Assembly: GCF_900114995.1 (NCBI RefSeq)
Contig: NZ_FOUX01000001.1
Location: 744,001 to 808,000, forward strand
DNA: 64,000 nt
Direction of reading: 5' to 3'
Origin: Chitinophaga sp. YR627
GTDB lineage: Bacteria > Bacteroidota > Bacteroidia > Chitinophagales > Chitinophagaceae
Made by a program: the position numbers and the translations under genes. Positions 18,080 through 25,877 of the stretch are shown one piece after another. The stretch's first letter is position 1, and every line of letters starts with the position of its first letter. The notes beneath the pieces were generated by a model, which saw only the letters and a program-made list of their open reading frames with translations, was not told where the DNA came from and did no database searches.

Positions 18080-18919
18080 ATGCAGGTAGAACATTCGGCG
18101 CAACCTTTTTTTGTGAGCAGGGAATCCTTACAGGAATGGACCAAACGTCCACACCAGCATAATTTCTTCGAACTCGTCTATATTGAGGAAGGCACCGGAG
18201 AGCAGTGTATCAATCACACCGTGATTCCCTATCAGCGGGACAATATATTTCTGTTGCCACCACTGGACTGCCATACTTTTATGATCTCGCAGCCGACTAC
18301 CTTTATCTTTATCAGGTTTAACGGACTGTTTTTCAAAAAGGACAGTATGCAGATGATGGACTATACAGAATGGTTCCAGAACCTGCACTATATACTGAGC
18401 AGCTATAACCGTCAGCCGGGAGATATTATCCATAATACTGCTGATAAGAATATGCTGGTCACCCTGATCAAAGGTATCTATGGAGAGTACATTGATAAAC
18501 GGGAACAGTCTGACTCTATCATCCGTGCGCATATGTTTGCATTGCTGAACATCCTGCGCCGCAATTTTGAACAGACCTTTAAAAGTGAGCATCAGTCGGG
18601 GGATAAGCAGGTCAGTGATATGTTGCAATATATCCAGTTCAACCTGTTTGATAATGAGAAGCTGCGAATTGAGTCACTGGCGGGGCAGTTCAATCTGTCT
18701 GTGACGTATGTCAGCGAGTATTTCAGGAAGAAGACAGGGGAGAGTTTAAAGGAATATATTCTGAAATCGCGTGTCAATGTAGCACAGAGCCGTTTACAGA
18801 ACTCGGACCAGAGCGCGAAGGAGATCGCGTATGAACTGGGTTTTACAGATGCCAGTCATATGGCGAAGGTGATTAAGAAGTATTATCCAACGGAACCAGC
18901 CTGCTCTACAGGAGTATGA
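18080..18919 (+). CDS. AraC-family transcriptional regulator
   Basis: A 279-residue regulator. The N-terminal cupin-like sensor domain (about 1-160) includes RPHQHNFFELVYIEEG, the common sugar-sensing or autoregulatory arm pattern. The C-terminal double helix-turn-helix (about 180-275) has LAGQFNLSVTYVSEYFRKKTG and AYELGFTDASHMAKVIKK. The last ten residues (after KKYY) do not resemble the usual family ending. The frame two bases on would give SLLYRSMI and then a stop, which does, so a small indel near 18890 is possible. Probable target is the upstream oxidoreductase or the glycan genes; this is inferred. Confidence 0.85.
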   Translation: MQVEHSAQPFFVSRESLQEWTKRPHQHNFFELVYIEEGTGEQCINHTVIPYQRDNIFLLPPLDCHTFMISQPTTFIFIRFNGLFFKKDSMQMMDYTEWFQNLHYILSSYNRQPGDIIHNTADKNMLVTLIKGIYGEYIDKREQSDSIIRAHMFALLNILRRNFEQTFKSEHQSGDKQVSDMLQYIQFNLFDNEKLRIESLAGQFNLSVTYVSEYFRKKTGESLKEYILKSRVNVAQSRLQNSDQSAKEIAYELGFTDASHMAKVIKKYYPTEPACSTGV

Positions 18920-18941
18920 TATAAAAGTATTGCGTGTAATA

Positions 18942-18978
18942 AAAAAAGCCGTGCTGTGAGATGCAGCGCGGCTTTTTT
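18942..18978. terminator. Bidirectional terminator between AraC gene and esterase gene
   Basis: An A-run, a 9-bp stem (18948-18956 with 18964-18972; one G-T pair), a loop of about seven bases and a T-run (18973-18978). The A- and T-runs on both sides make it usable from both strands, serving the convergent AraC and esterase genes. Confidence 0.85.
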
Positions 18979-18991
18979 GTATATAGGTAGT

Positions 18992-20407
18992 TTATTCTTC
19001 GACAGTCTCTTTATTTCCGGTGTCTGTTCTGAAAGGAGAAGCAGGCAGGTCAGCCGAATTATACAGGTTTACATCCGGTACATTTGCCCAGCCATATCTT
19101 ACAGCTACAGGCTCCTTCAGTCCTTTGCGGGAGACGATGATCCTGTTGCCCTGTATGACAGCTTTCGCTGGACGGAACTCTTTATCTGCGCCAGCTATTG
19201 TAAAGCCTTTTAAGGCTGCATTGTTCTTTGTTTTTAAGCCTTCGCCGGTATGTGTGAAAGAAATGATGATCTCATTTCCTTTGACCTCAAAGGCGTCGTA
19301 CACAGGCCCGGGATATTCTCCCGGTTGCTGATAGACCATACCGGCAGCAGCTGTTGCCAGGCGTTCTCCCACAGGGCGTTTATTGGAAGGGTGGATATCC
19401 TTTGGATCGCCACAGTCGGTGGTAACGATCAGGGCTGTATTTTTTACCTGTTTTGTTACGAGCAGCTGTGCTTCCCTGATCTCAGGCGTCATGTCTTTGT
19501 AAGGGGCGATCTGTACGATGAGGAAGGGGATATCTCCCTGTCCGAAGTCGGTACGCCAGTTACGGATCATATTAGAGAGAATGGCCGGGTAGATGCCTGG
19601 TAGTTCGTTATTGGCTTCTCCCTGGTACCAGGCAACTCCTTTTACGGCGTAAGGTAAGATCGGGTAGATCATGCCGTTATAGAGTCCGTTTTTCTTCTTG
19701 CCCTGTGGCATGTAGCCATATTTGATATTGTCGTAGTTCTTTGAAAAGTCGGCCAGTGCCGGATCGCTGTTGAGGGCTTCTTCGCTGGTCCAGTCTTCCG
19801 CGGGCGTACCACCATAGGCGGTGAAGATAAAGCCTACAGGAATATTGAGCTTTTTATATAATTCACTGGTAAAGAAGTAACCTACAGCAGAGAAGTCGGC
19901 GGCTGTTTGTGGGGAGCAGACGGTCCATTGCTGGTGTACATCCGGGATCTTTTCGGCGGAATATTTCAGGGGTACATAGTATTCCCTGATCAGGGGATAG
20001 TTGGCCTTGTCACGTTCCTGTTCCCAGTTGGTAATAGGTAATTGTGGGGGTCTTGGGCCCAGCTGGCGTTCCATATTTGATTGTCCGCTGCATACCCATA
20101 CTTCTCCAACGAGAACGTCGCTGATACTTACCGTATTGGTGCCTTTGATAGTCATCGTCGTAGGCGTCGTGATATATGGCAGCGGATTTAGTTTCACCAT
20201 CCATTTGCCGTTTTTTGCTACGGTAGATACCTCCTGATCATTGAAGGAGACGGATACCTGTTCACCGTCAGCAGCTTCGCCCCATACCGGTACGGGTACG
20301 CCTTTCTGCAGTACCATGTGATCGGTAAAGAGACTGTGCGGTTTTACGGTGGCTTTCAGGGCAAGCGGTAGTGATAGCAGGGTAATAATGCCAAGGAAAC
20401 GGTTCAT
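18992..20407 (-). CDS. Secreted sialate O-acetylesterase-family carbohydrate esterase
   Basis: A 471-residue secreted enzyme with a signal peptide (MNRFLGIITLLSLPLALKA). A beta-sandwich domain (about 22-100) precedes the SGNH hydrolase core, with the nucleophile motif CSGQSNM (Ser110) and the late catalytic block DIHPSNK (Asp/His). The family (SASA) removes acetyl groups from sialic acids, but many Bacteroidetes members act on acetylated xylan or other plant glycans. It is divergent from the GH71/99-like gene, across a long intergenic stretch with a hairpin. Substrate is not defined by sequence. Confidence 0.88.
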   Translation of the reverse strand: MNRFLGIITLLSLPLALKATVKPHSLFTDHMVLQKGVPVPVWGEAADGEQVSVSFNDQEVSTVAKNGKWMVKLNPLPYITTPTTMTIKGTNTVSISDVLVGEVWVCSGQSNMERQLGPRPPQLPITNWEQERDKANYPLIREYYVPLKYSAEKIPDVHQQWTVCSPQTAADFSAVGYFFTSELYKKLNIPVGFIFTAYGGTPAEDWTSEEALNSDPALADFSKNYDNIKYGYMPQGKKKNGLYNGMIYPILPYAVKGVAWYQGEANNELPGIYPAILSNMIRNWRTDFGQGDIPFLIVQIAPYKDMTPEIREAQLLVTKQVKNTALIVTTDCGDPKDIHPSNKRPVGERLATAAAGMVYQQPGEYPGPVYDAFEVKGNEIIISFTHTGEGLKTKNNAALKGFTIAGADKEFRPAKAVIQGNRIIVSRKGLKEPVAVRYGWANVPDVNLYNSADLPASPFRTDTGNKETVEE

Positions 20408-20442
20408 TTTATCATAACGTTTTAGAAGTAAGATTGTAACTC

Positions 20443-20521
20443 AATTAAAAATTAAGCATTAATAATTAAGAATGGAATTATTCAGGACGTAATCTTAATT
20501 ATTAATCCTTAATTTTTAATT
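20443..20521. repeat. 29-bp AT-rich inverted repeat (large hairpin)
   Basis: Arms 20443-20471 and 20493-20521 are inverted copies with one mismatch in 29 positions, around a 21-base spacer. The arms are built from AATTAA/TTAAT words. Matching fragments occur at 15759, 24032-24068 and 44787-44802. It looks like a small dispersed palindromic element that could also end transcription from either side. Confidence 0.75.
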
Positions 20522-20613
20522 CTGACGAAAATTGTACCTGTTTTAATTAAAATAATATTATTAATATTATACCGCCAGCACAGTTAACCCGCTGTGGTAA
20601 AGGATATAACCTG

Positions 20614-20627
20614 TATGATATATCATA
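20614..20627. promoter_or_regulatory. 14-bp perfect palindrome, possible activator site
   Basis: TATGATATATCATA is perfectly palindromic and lies about 87 bases upstream of the -24 element at 20713. Upstream activating sites of sigma-54 enhancer-binding proteins are typically palindromes at this distance. The binding role is inferred. Confidence 0.35.
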
Positions 20628-20712
20628 AAAAAGCTCGTCAATTTTCGAAATAACGTAAAAAATAATGCCGCTTACAGTACGGAACTAACTCAGCTGCAAA
20701 ACATTAATGACA

Positions 20713-20727
20713 TGGCCTGGCATTTGC
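20713..20727 (+). promoter_or_regulatory. Sigma-54-type (-24/-12) promoter
   Basis: TGGCCTGGCATTTGC keeps the two invariant dinucleotides, GG (20714-20715) and GC (20726-20727), with exact -24/-12 spacing and a TTGC -12 element. Predicted transcription start is near 20739, giving a leader of about 54 bases. Two sigma-54 activator genes lie 3.5-7 kb downstream, which supports use. Confidence 0.5.
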
Positions 20728-20792
20728 GAACAGGGGTTTGCTGAAACCGGCTCTTACCGGACTTTAATAACCATTACATAACCAGTTATCTT

Positions 20793-22502
20793 ATGAAGAA
20801 AACCTTGCTCGCCTCGGGGCTTTTGCTTGCCCTGTTATCAGGTTGTACCAAGAAAGAAAACAGTGAAAATGCCCTTGACAATTCCTCTTTGAAAGCCGAT
20901 GCCGTTGTTGCCGGTTCACCCGTTGGAGATGTAGTAGGAAAAGTAACCGTTGGTTACCAGGGATGGTTCACCGCGCCCGGTGATGGCTCTGCTGTAGACA
21001 GATGGACGCACCAGAACCTGGAAATGTGGCCCGAAATGAAAGAGTATACCACTACTTATCAGACGCCTTTTCCTGCATTGCCTAACGGACAGCCCGCAAA
21101 GATGTTCTCCTCTTATGACCAGTCTACGGTGGATGTTCATTTCAGATGGATGCAGGAGAATGGTATCGACTGTGCTGCTTTGCAGCGTTTTACCGGAGAA
21201 TTATCTGATCCGCCATTTAAGTCCATGCGCGATGGCATGGCGCAGAAAGTGAGAAATGCGGCTGAAGCCAGTGGTCGTAAGTTCTACATCATGTATGATA
21301 TTTCCGGCGATGCGGATATGCAGAGCCGTATTAAAACTGACTGGACCAACACGATCACCGGAACCTTAAAGCTCTTATCTTCTCCTGCTTATGCGAAACA
21401 GAACGGCAAGCCTGTTGTCTGCATTTTCGGGATGGGATATCTTGGTGCGAAAGTACCTGGTGCAGGCGATTCTGCCCAGTGTCTGGACGTTATTAACTGG
21501 TTCAAAAGCCAGGGATGTTATGTGATCGGTAGTGTGCCGATGGACTGGCGTACGCCACAGGGCGTATTTACACGTGATAACTTCATGACGGTATATGAGT
21601 CGTTTGATATGTTATCGCCATGGGCAGTGGCTGCACAGGTGGGTCCGACGTATCAGCCATGGATCAAGGGAGATTATGACTATTGCGAAGCGCATGGTAT
21701 GGATTATCAGCCGATCGCTTATCCTGGTTTTTCTTTTCATAATACGAATGCGGGCAGTCCGCTGAATGAAATCCCCCGCAATCATGGTGATTTCATGTGG
21801 GCGCAGGTAGCCGTGATGAAACAGGTGGGTGCAAAGAGTCTCTATGTGGCTATGTTTGATGAAGTAAATGAGGGGACCGCTATTTTTAAAGTAGCAGAGA
21901 ATGCGGCACAGGCCCCTGCGAATATGACGTTTGTTCATTTAGACCAGGATGGCGTGGCTGTATCTTCTGACTTTTATCTGCGTCTTGTAAATGACGCCGG
22001 TAAAATGATCAAAGGTCTGATTCCTTATCAGGCTACTCATCCAACGCCACATATTATAGGCGGTGCTGGTCCGCTGGCAGATGGTACCTACAAGATCATC
22101 AACCGTAACAGCAACCTTGCGCTTGATGCAAAAGGGCAGGATACGGTGAACGAGACCGCTGTACAGCAATGGGGCTATGCCGGTGGAACTAACCAGCAAT
22201 GGACGATTACCAGTCTGGGAGGCGATCACTATAAGATCATCGGTGTACAGAGCGGTAAATCGCTTGATGTAAAGGGACAGTCTTTGCTGGATGGCGCGAC
22301 ATTACAATTGTATGATTACAATGCGGGTGCTAACCAGGAATGGATCATTTCACCAGCTGCTAGTGGAGGTTATACTATTCAGGGCGCACAGAGTGGTAAG
22401 GTGCTGGAAGTGCCTGCTTTCTCTACGACAGCCGGTATCATCATTGAACAGTATGGCGTCAATAATGGTGCAAATCAGCAGTGGCTGATCAGCGCTCCCT
22501 GA
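20793..22502 (+). CDS. GH71/99-like lipoprotein with C-terminal ricin-type domain
   Basis: A 569-residue lipoprotein: signal peptide with lipobox LLSGC (Cys18), then a catalytic-type domain (about 45-415) beginning KVTVGYQGWFTAPGDGS and RWTHQNLEMWPEM, the opening seen in proteins annotated as glycoside hydrolase family 71/99-like. It ends with MFDEVNEGTAIF, where acidic catalytic residues are expected. A ricin/CBM13 beta-trefoil (about 425-569) has three QxW repeats (NQQW, NQEW, NQQW). It is first in an operon with the next gene and is probably surface-exposed, acting on an alpha-mannan or alpha-glucan type substrate by family analogy. Confidence 0.8.
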   Translation: MKKTLLASGLLLALLSGCTKKENSENALDNSSLKADAVVAGSPVGDVVGKVTVGYQGWFTAPGDGSAVDRWTHQNLEMWPEMKEYTTTYQTPFPALPNGQPAKMFSSYDQSTVDVHFRWMQENGIDCAALQRFTGELSDPPFKSMRDGMAQKVRNAAEASGRKFYIMYDISGDADMQSRIKTDWTNTITGTLKLLSSPAYAKQNGKPVVCIFGMGYLGAKVPGAGDSAQCLDVINWFKSQGCYVIGSVPMDWRTPQGVFTRDNFMTVYESFDMLSPWAVAAQVGPTYQPWIKGDYDYCEAHGMDYQPIAYPGFSFHNTNAGSPLNEIPRNHGDFMWAQVAVMKQVGAKSLYVAMFDEVNEGTAIFKVAENAAQAPANMTFVHLDQDGVAVSSDFYLRLVNDAGKMIKGLIPYQATHPTPHIIGGAGPLADGTYKIINRNSNLALDAKGQDTVNETAVQQWGYAGGTNQQWTITSLGGDHYKIIGVQSGKSLDVKGQSLLDGATLQLYDYNAGANQEWIISPAASGGYTIQGAQSGKVLEVPAFSTTAGIIIEQYGVNNGANQQWLISAP

Positions 22503-22535
22503 GATCACTCCTTGTAAATGTATAAACTACAGTAA

Positions 22536-24050
22536 ATGTTAAGAAAGCTAAGCGGATTTATACTACTATTGCTTGCCTTTTTCATGAGCGGTTGCGCGAA
22601 GAAGGAGGATAACGAAGCAGGGTTAAATATGAATGCAGAAAAGATAGCAGCAGCTCTTCCGCCGGCAAGTGGGTATGGGAGTCTGCAGGATAAAAATATC
22701 CAGTACTTTGGCCGCTGGGATTTCAGCGACAGTACACAATTCAATGCCTGGTGGGGCGGCGCCTATATCCGGGTGAACTTCACAGGTACGACGGTGAAGA
22801 TCAGAACGGGTAATATCAGTAATTTCTATGCCAGCATTGATGGTGGTCCCTGGATCTCTTATAAGGATAGCGGTGGCGTGATCGATCTGACGAGTACACC
22901 GTTGTCCACTGGACAACATACGCTTAGTGTAGCGCAGGGCAGGGATTATGATTACCTGTTCACTTTTGAAGGACTGATACTCGATGCGGACGCTGTAACC
23001 AGCAAACCTGTGACTTCCTCCTACCTCATCGAATATATCGGGGACTCTATTACTGCGGGTTACCTGGATGATCAGGCGAATGTTTCTGACTATGCCTGGA
23101 TCTGTTCGGAAGCCCTCGGCACTGAGCATACTCAAATTGCTTATCCGGGTATTGCGCTGGTGAGTAGTCCGCGACATGGCGTTGCGATGGACAGACAGTA
23201 CTTTAAACTGAAAACGCCTAACTATGCAGCAGCGCCCAACTGGGATTTCAGCCATTATACACCACAGGCGATTGTAATGAACCTGGGTACCAATGATAGC
23301 GATTATGAGGATTCAGACAGTGTATTTCAGGCGGTTTATTTTCAGTTGTTACAGGACATCCGTACGAAATTCCCGCAGGCAGAGATCTTCGTGCTGCGTA
23401 CTTTTCTGGGTATCCGTGCACAACCTACTGCAGCTGCTGTTGCTGACCGTATCGTAGCTGGTGATAAGAAGGTACACTACGTGAATACGGAAGGCTGGAT
23501 CACCCAGTCTACGGCGGATTATCTGCCGGATAATCTCCATCCAAGTGAGTCCGGACATATGAAGATTGCCGGATTACTAAAGACTGTACTGGCGCCTTAT
23601 GTCAATAATACACCGGTGCTGGCAGACGGTATTTACAGCATCGTGAACAGGAACAGCGGCCTGGTAATGGATGCCGCCGGACAGGGAACTGCCAGCGGCA
23701 CAGCTATACAGCAGTATACGGATAATAGCGGCGTTAATCAGCGCTGGCAGCTGACATACCTGGGCAACAACCGTTATCAGATCATGGGTGTGCAGAGTGG
23801 TAAATCGCTGGATATAAAAGGACAATCTTTACAGGATGGCGCTGAGTTACAGTTGTACGACTATAGCGGCGGTGATAATCAGCAATGGACTTTGTCAGCT
23901 GTTGCCGGTGGGTATTTTTATATCACGGGTGTGCAGAGTGGCAAGGTGCTGGAAATTCCTGCACAATCGGCCGCTCCCGGCGTTGCCATCAAACAGTATG
24001 GCAACAATGGCGGTGCGCATCAGCAATGGGCATTTTTAATTAGGAATTAA
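22536..24050 (+). CDS. CE2-like SGNH esterase lipoprotein with ricin-type domain
   Basis: A 504-residue lipoprotein (lipobox FMSGC). An N-terminal jelly-roll (about 45-155) and an SGNH hydrolase domain follow, with IGDSITAG (Ser171), the GxND motif NLGTND (249-254) and the catalytic pair in PDNLHP (Asp332/His335). This is the CE2 carbohydrate esterase layout. The C-terminal beta-trefoil (about 365-500) closely resembles that of the preceding gene. The last residues, FLIRN, are encoded by an AT-rich repeat, so the original 3' end may have been replaced. It lies 33 bases after the GH71/99-like gene and is probably co-transcribed. Confidence 0.85.
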   Translation: MLRKLSGFILLLLAFFMSGCAKKEDNEAGLNMNAEKIAAALPPASGYGSLQDKNIQYFGRWDFSDSTQFNAWWGGAYIRVNFTGTTVKIRTGNISNFYASIDGGPWISYKDSGGVIDLTSTPLSTGQHTLSVAQGRDYDYLFTFEGLILDADAVTSKPVTSSYLIEYIGDSITAGYLDDQANVSDYAWICSEALGTEHTQIAYPGIALVSSPRHGVAMDRQYFKLKTPNYAAAPNWDFSHYTPQAIVMNLGTNDSDYEDSDSVFQAVYFQLLQDIRTKFPQAEIFVLRTFLGIRAQPTAAAVADRIVAGDKKVHYVNTEGWITQSTADYLPDNLHPSESGHMKIAGLLKTVLAPYVNNTPVLADGIYSIVNRNSGLVMDAAGQGTASGTAIQQYTDNSGVNQRWQLTYLGNNRYQIMGVQSGKSLDIKGQSLQDGAELQLYDYSGGDNQQWTLSAVAGGYFYITGVQSGKVLEIPAQSAAPGVAIKQYGNNGGAHQQWAFLIRN

Positions 24051-24068
24051 AAATTAAGAATTAAGAAT
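24032..24068. repeat. AT-rich repeat fragment overlapping the esterase stop codon
   Basis: Contains a perfect 10-bp inverted repeat (24032-24041 and 24045-24054, spacer AGG) and then two tandem AATTAAG words. It is related to the hairpin at 20443-20521 and encodes the last codons of the upstream gene. A partial inverse copy (TTAATCTTAATTCTTA) lies at about 24162-24177. Confidence 0.55.
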
Positions 24069-24095
24069 TTGCTGCGGGTGACGCCTGCATGTGGA

Positions 24096-24130
24096 ACAAC
24101 AGGCGCTTCATTGAAGTGCCTGTTGTTTTT
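24096..24130 (+). terminator. Terminator of the lipoprotein operon
   Basis: The arms ACAACAGGC (24096-24104) and GCCTGTTGT (24118-24126) pair perfectly, with an inner CTT/AAG extension and a T-run (24126-24130). It closes the operon that starts at the sigma-54 promoter. Confidence 0.8.
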
Positions 24131-24198
24131 ATAGGAAATTTGCTGTGATCTTCGATTAATCTTAATCTTAATTCTTACGAGATATCGTCATTTCTGTT

Positions 24199-24206
24199 TA
24201 TGTTTG
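24199..24206 (+). promoter_or_regulatory. -7 promoter element of the GAF/sigma-54 activator gene
   Basis: TATGTTTG, followed by C, matches TAnnTTTG exactly, 42 bases before the ATG. The upstream -33 position carries TTA in place of TTG. Confidence 0.4.
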
Positions 24207-24247
24207 CCAATAGCATAATAGGAAACAGTGAACAAAATATTTAATGT

Positions 24248-25873
24248 ATGGAGATGTCTTCGGAGCAACTTGTACAAAAAGAGAAAGAGCAGGCTATTCT
24301 GCTGGAGCTGAGTAACAGCATTGCGGCCGCGAGGCACCGGGAAGATCTCTGGGATAATCTGATTACGGCACAACTGCTGGAACTCTTTAACAGTAAATAC
24401 TACACCATCTGTATGATCAATGAGGATGGTGTGACACATACGCCTTTTTTGCATAGTGAGGAATCAACTATTAAATCCAGGACGGGCGAAACGCCTATCA
24501 TCAGTGATCTGCATCCGATTGAGGACGGGGTTTTTAACCTGGTACTGGCAGCTGATGGACCTGTGAGCTTTGAACTGCAGAAACTCATGCGGGGCAGACT
24601 GGTACCACCTTATATTTATCGCTGGTTCAATGTGGGTATTGTGGAAATGATGGCGGTGAAGATCTGTAATGGTCAGCAGCCAAGAGGACTGCTGTATTTA
24701 TTTACCGATCAACGCAATGCCTTTAATGAAGTGGATGCCCGGCTGACCAATGCCATCGCCAATATACTGGGCATCGGCATTAGTAATATCCTGGCGAATG
24801 AGACGATTGAGAAGCAGTTACAGGAGATTGAACGTTTCCGCCAGAAATTACAGAACGAAAATCATTATCTACAGGAACAACAGGGTTTACAGAGTACGTT
24901 TGCCGATATTGTAGGCACTTCTGCCGAGATGCAGCGCCGTATTACCATTCTCTCCAGGGTGGCGCCTTCAGAATCTACTGTATTACTGCTGGGAGAGACT
25001 GGTACGGGTAAAGAGGTATTTGCGCGCGCCATTCATGCCGGGTCTCCGCGCAGGGACAACCTGATGATCAAGGTGAACTGTGCTGCCTTACCACCCCATC
25101 TGATCGAAAGTGAATTGTTCGGACATGAGAAGGGGAGTTTTACCGGCGCGACACAGCGCAGGATCGGGAAGTTTGAACTGGCGGATAACAGTACGTTATT
25201 CCTTGACGAGATCGGTGAGCTACCACTGGAGTTTCAGTCGAAGTTACTCCGTGTTTTACAGGAGAAGGAAATTGAGCGTATTGGCGGAAAGGGTTCTATT
25301 AAAGTGAATGTGCGCATTGTGGCAGCGACGAACCGTAACCTGGAAGAAGAGGTAAGAGCGGGTCGTTTCAGGAGTGACCTGTATTATCGTTTACATGTAT
25401 TTCCGATTGCTATTCCACCCCTTCGGGAGCGCAAGGAAGATATACCGGCATTAGCCAATCACTTCCTGCAACGTTTTGCTGCGAACAGCAGGAGAGATAC
25501 ACCTTCCATCTCCGCGAAAGCGATGGAAAGCCTGATGCATTATGAGTGGCCGGGTAATGTGCGGGAGCTGGAGCATCTGATGGAGAGAACCCTGCTGCTG
25601 ACCACTACACCGGTTATTGCAAAGATTGATCTGCCGGGTGTGCCTGTTACAGCGTCAAAGGACCTGGATAGTACGTTTATATTGCCTTTGGACCTGATGG
25701 AAAAGGAATATATCCTAAAGGTACTGAAGCTATGCAATGGCAGGATTGCCGGGCCAAACGGGGCCGCGGCAAAACTGAAACTGCCTTCTACCACGCTGAA
25801 CTCGCGGATGAAGAAATTAGGTATTAAAAAGTTGCATTACGTCAATGCAGACGGTGCGCAGCAGGAGGAATAA
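24248..25873 (+). CDS. GAF-domain sigma-54-dependent transcriptional activator
   Basis: A 541-residue enhancer-binding protein. A GAF-type sensor (about 15-195) and a helical linker precede the AAA+ sigma-54 activation domain (about 218-450), with Walker A GETGTGKE, the contact loop [15 protein letters not shown], Walker B LFLDEIGE and the arginine-finger region. A Fis-type helix-turn-helix ends the protein ([15 protein letters not shown]). The loop reads GSFTGA where GAFTGA is usual. There is no receiver domain, so the signal is probably a small ligand sensed by GAF. It is convergent with the next activator (4-base gap) and lies just behind the glycan operon with the -24/-12 promoter, which it may control. 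Confidence 0.9.
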   Translation: MEMSSEQLVQKEKEQAILLELSNSIAAARHREDLWDNLITAQLLELFNSKYYTICMINEDGVTHTPFLHSEESTIKSRTGETPIISDLHPIEDGVFNLVLAADGPVSFELQKLMRGRLVPPYIYRWFNVGIVEMMAVKICNGQQPRGLLYLFTDQRNAFNEVDARLTNAIANILGIGISNILANETIEKQLQEIERFRQKLQNENHYLQEQQGLQSTFADIVGTSAEMQRRITILSRVAPSESTVLLLGETGTGKEVFARAIHAGSPRRDNLMIKVNCAALPPHLIESELFGHEKGSFTGATQRRIGKFELADNSTLFLDEIGELPLEFQSKLLRVLQEKEIERIGGKGSIKVNVRIVAATNRNLEEEVRAGRFRSDLYYRLHVFPIAIPPLRERKEDIPALANHFLQRFAANSRRDTPSISAKAMESLMHYEWPGNVRELEHLMERTLLLTTTPVIAKIDLPGVPVTASKDLDSTFILPLDLMEKEYILKVLKLCNGRIAGPNGAAAKLKLPSTTLNSRMKKLGIKKLHYVNADGAQQEE

Positions 25874-25877
25874 AGCG

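Larger units (their letters stand above)
20408..20792. other. Intergenic region with hairpin, palindrome and sigma-54 promoter
   Basis: This 385-base gap separates the esterase gene (minus) from the GH71/99-like gene (plus). It holds, in order, a long AT-rich hairpin (20443-20521), a perfect 14-bp palindrome (20614-20627) and a sigma-54-type promoter (20713-20727). No open reading frame of interest is present. Confidence 0.7.

Noticed and set aside
18992..20407. Reading the esterase as a true sialidase-pathway enzyme
   Set aside because: No sialic-acid transport or catabolism gene is near; the family name alone does not show the substrate.
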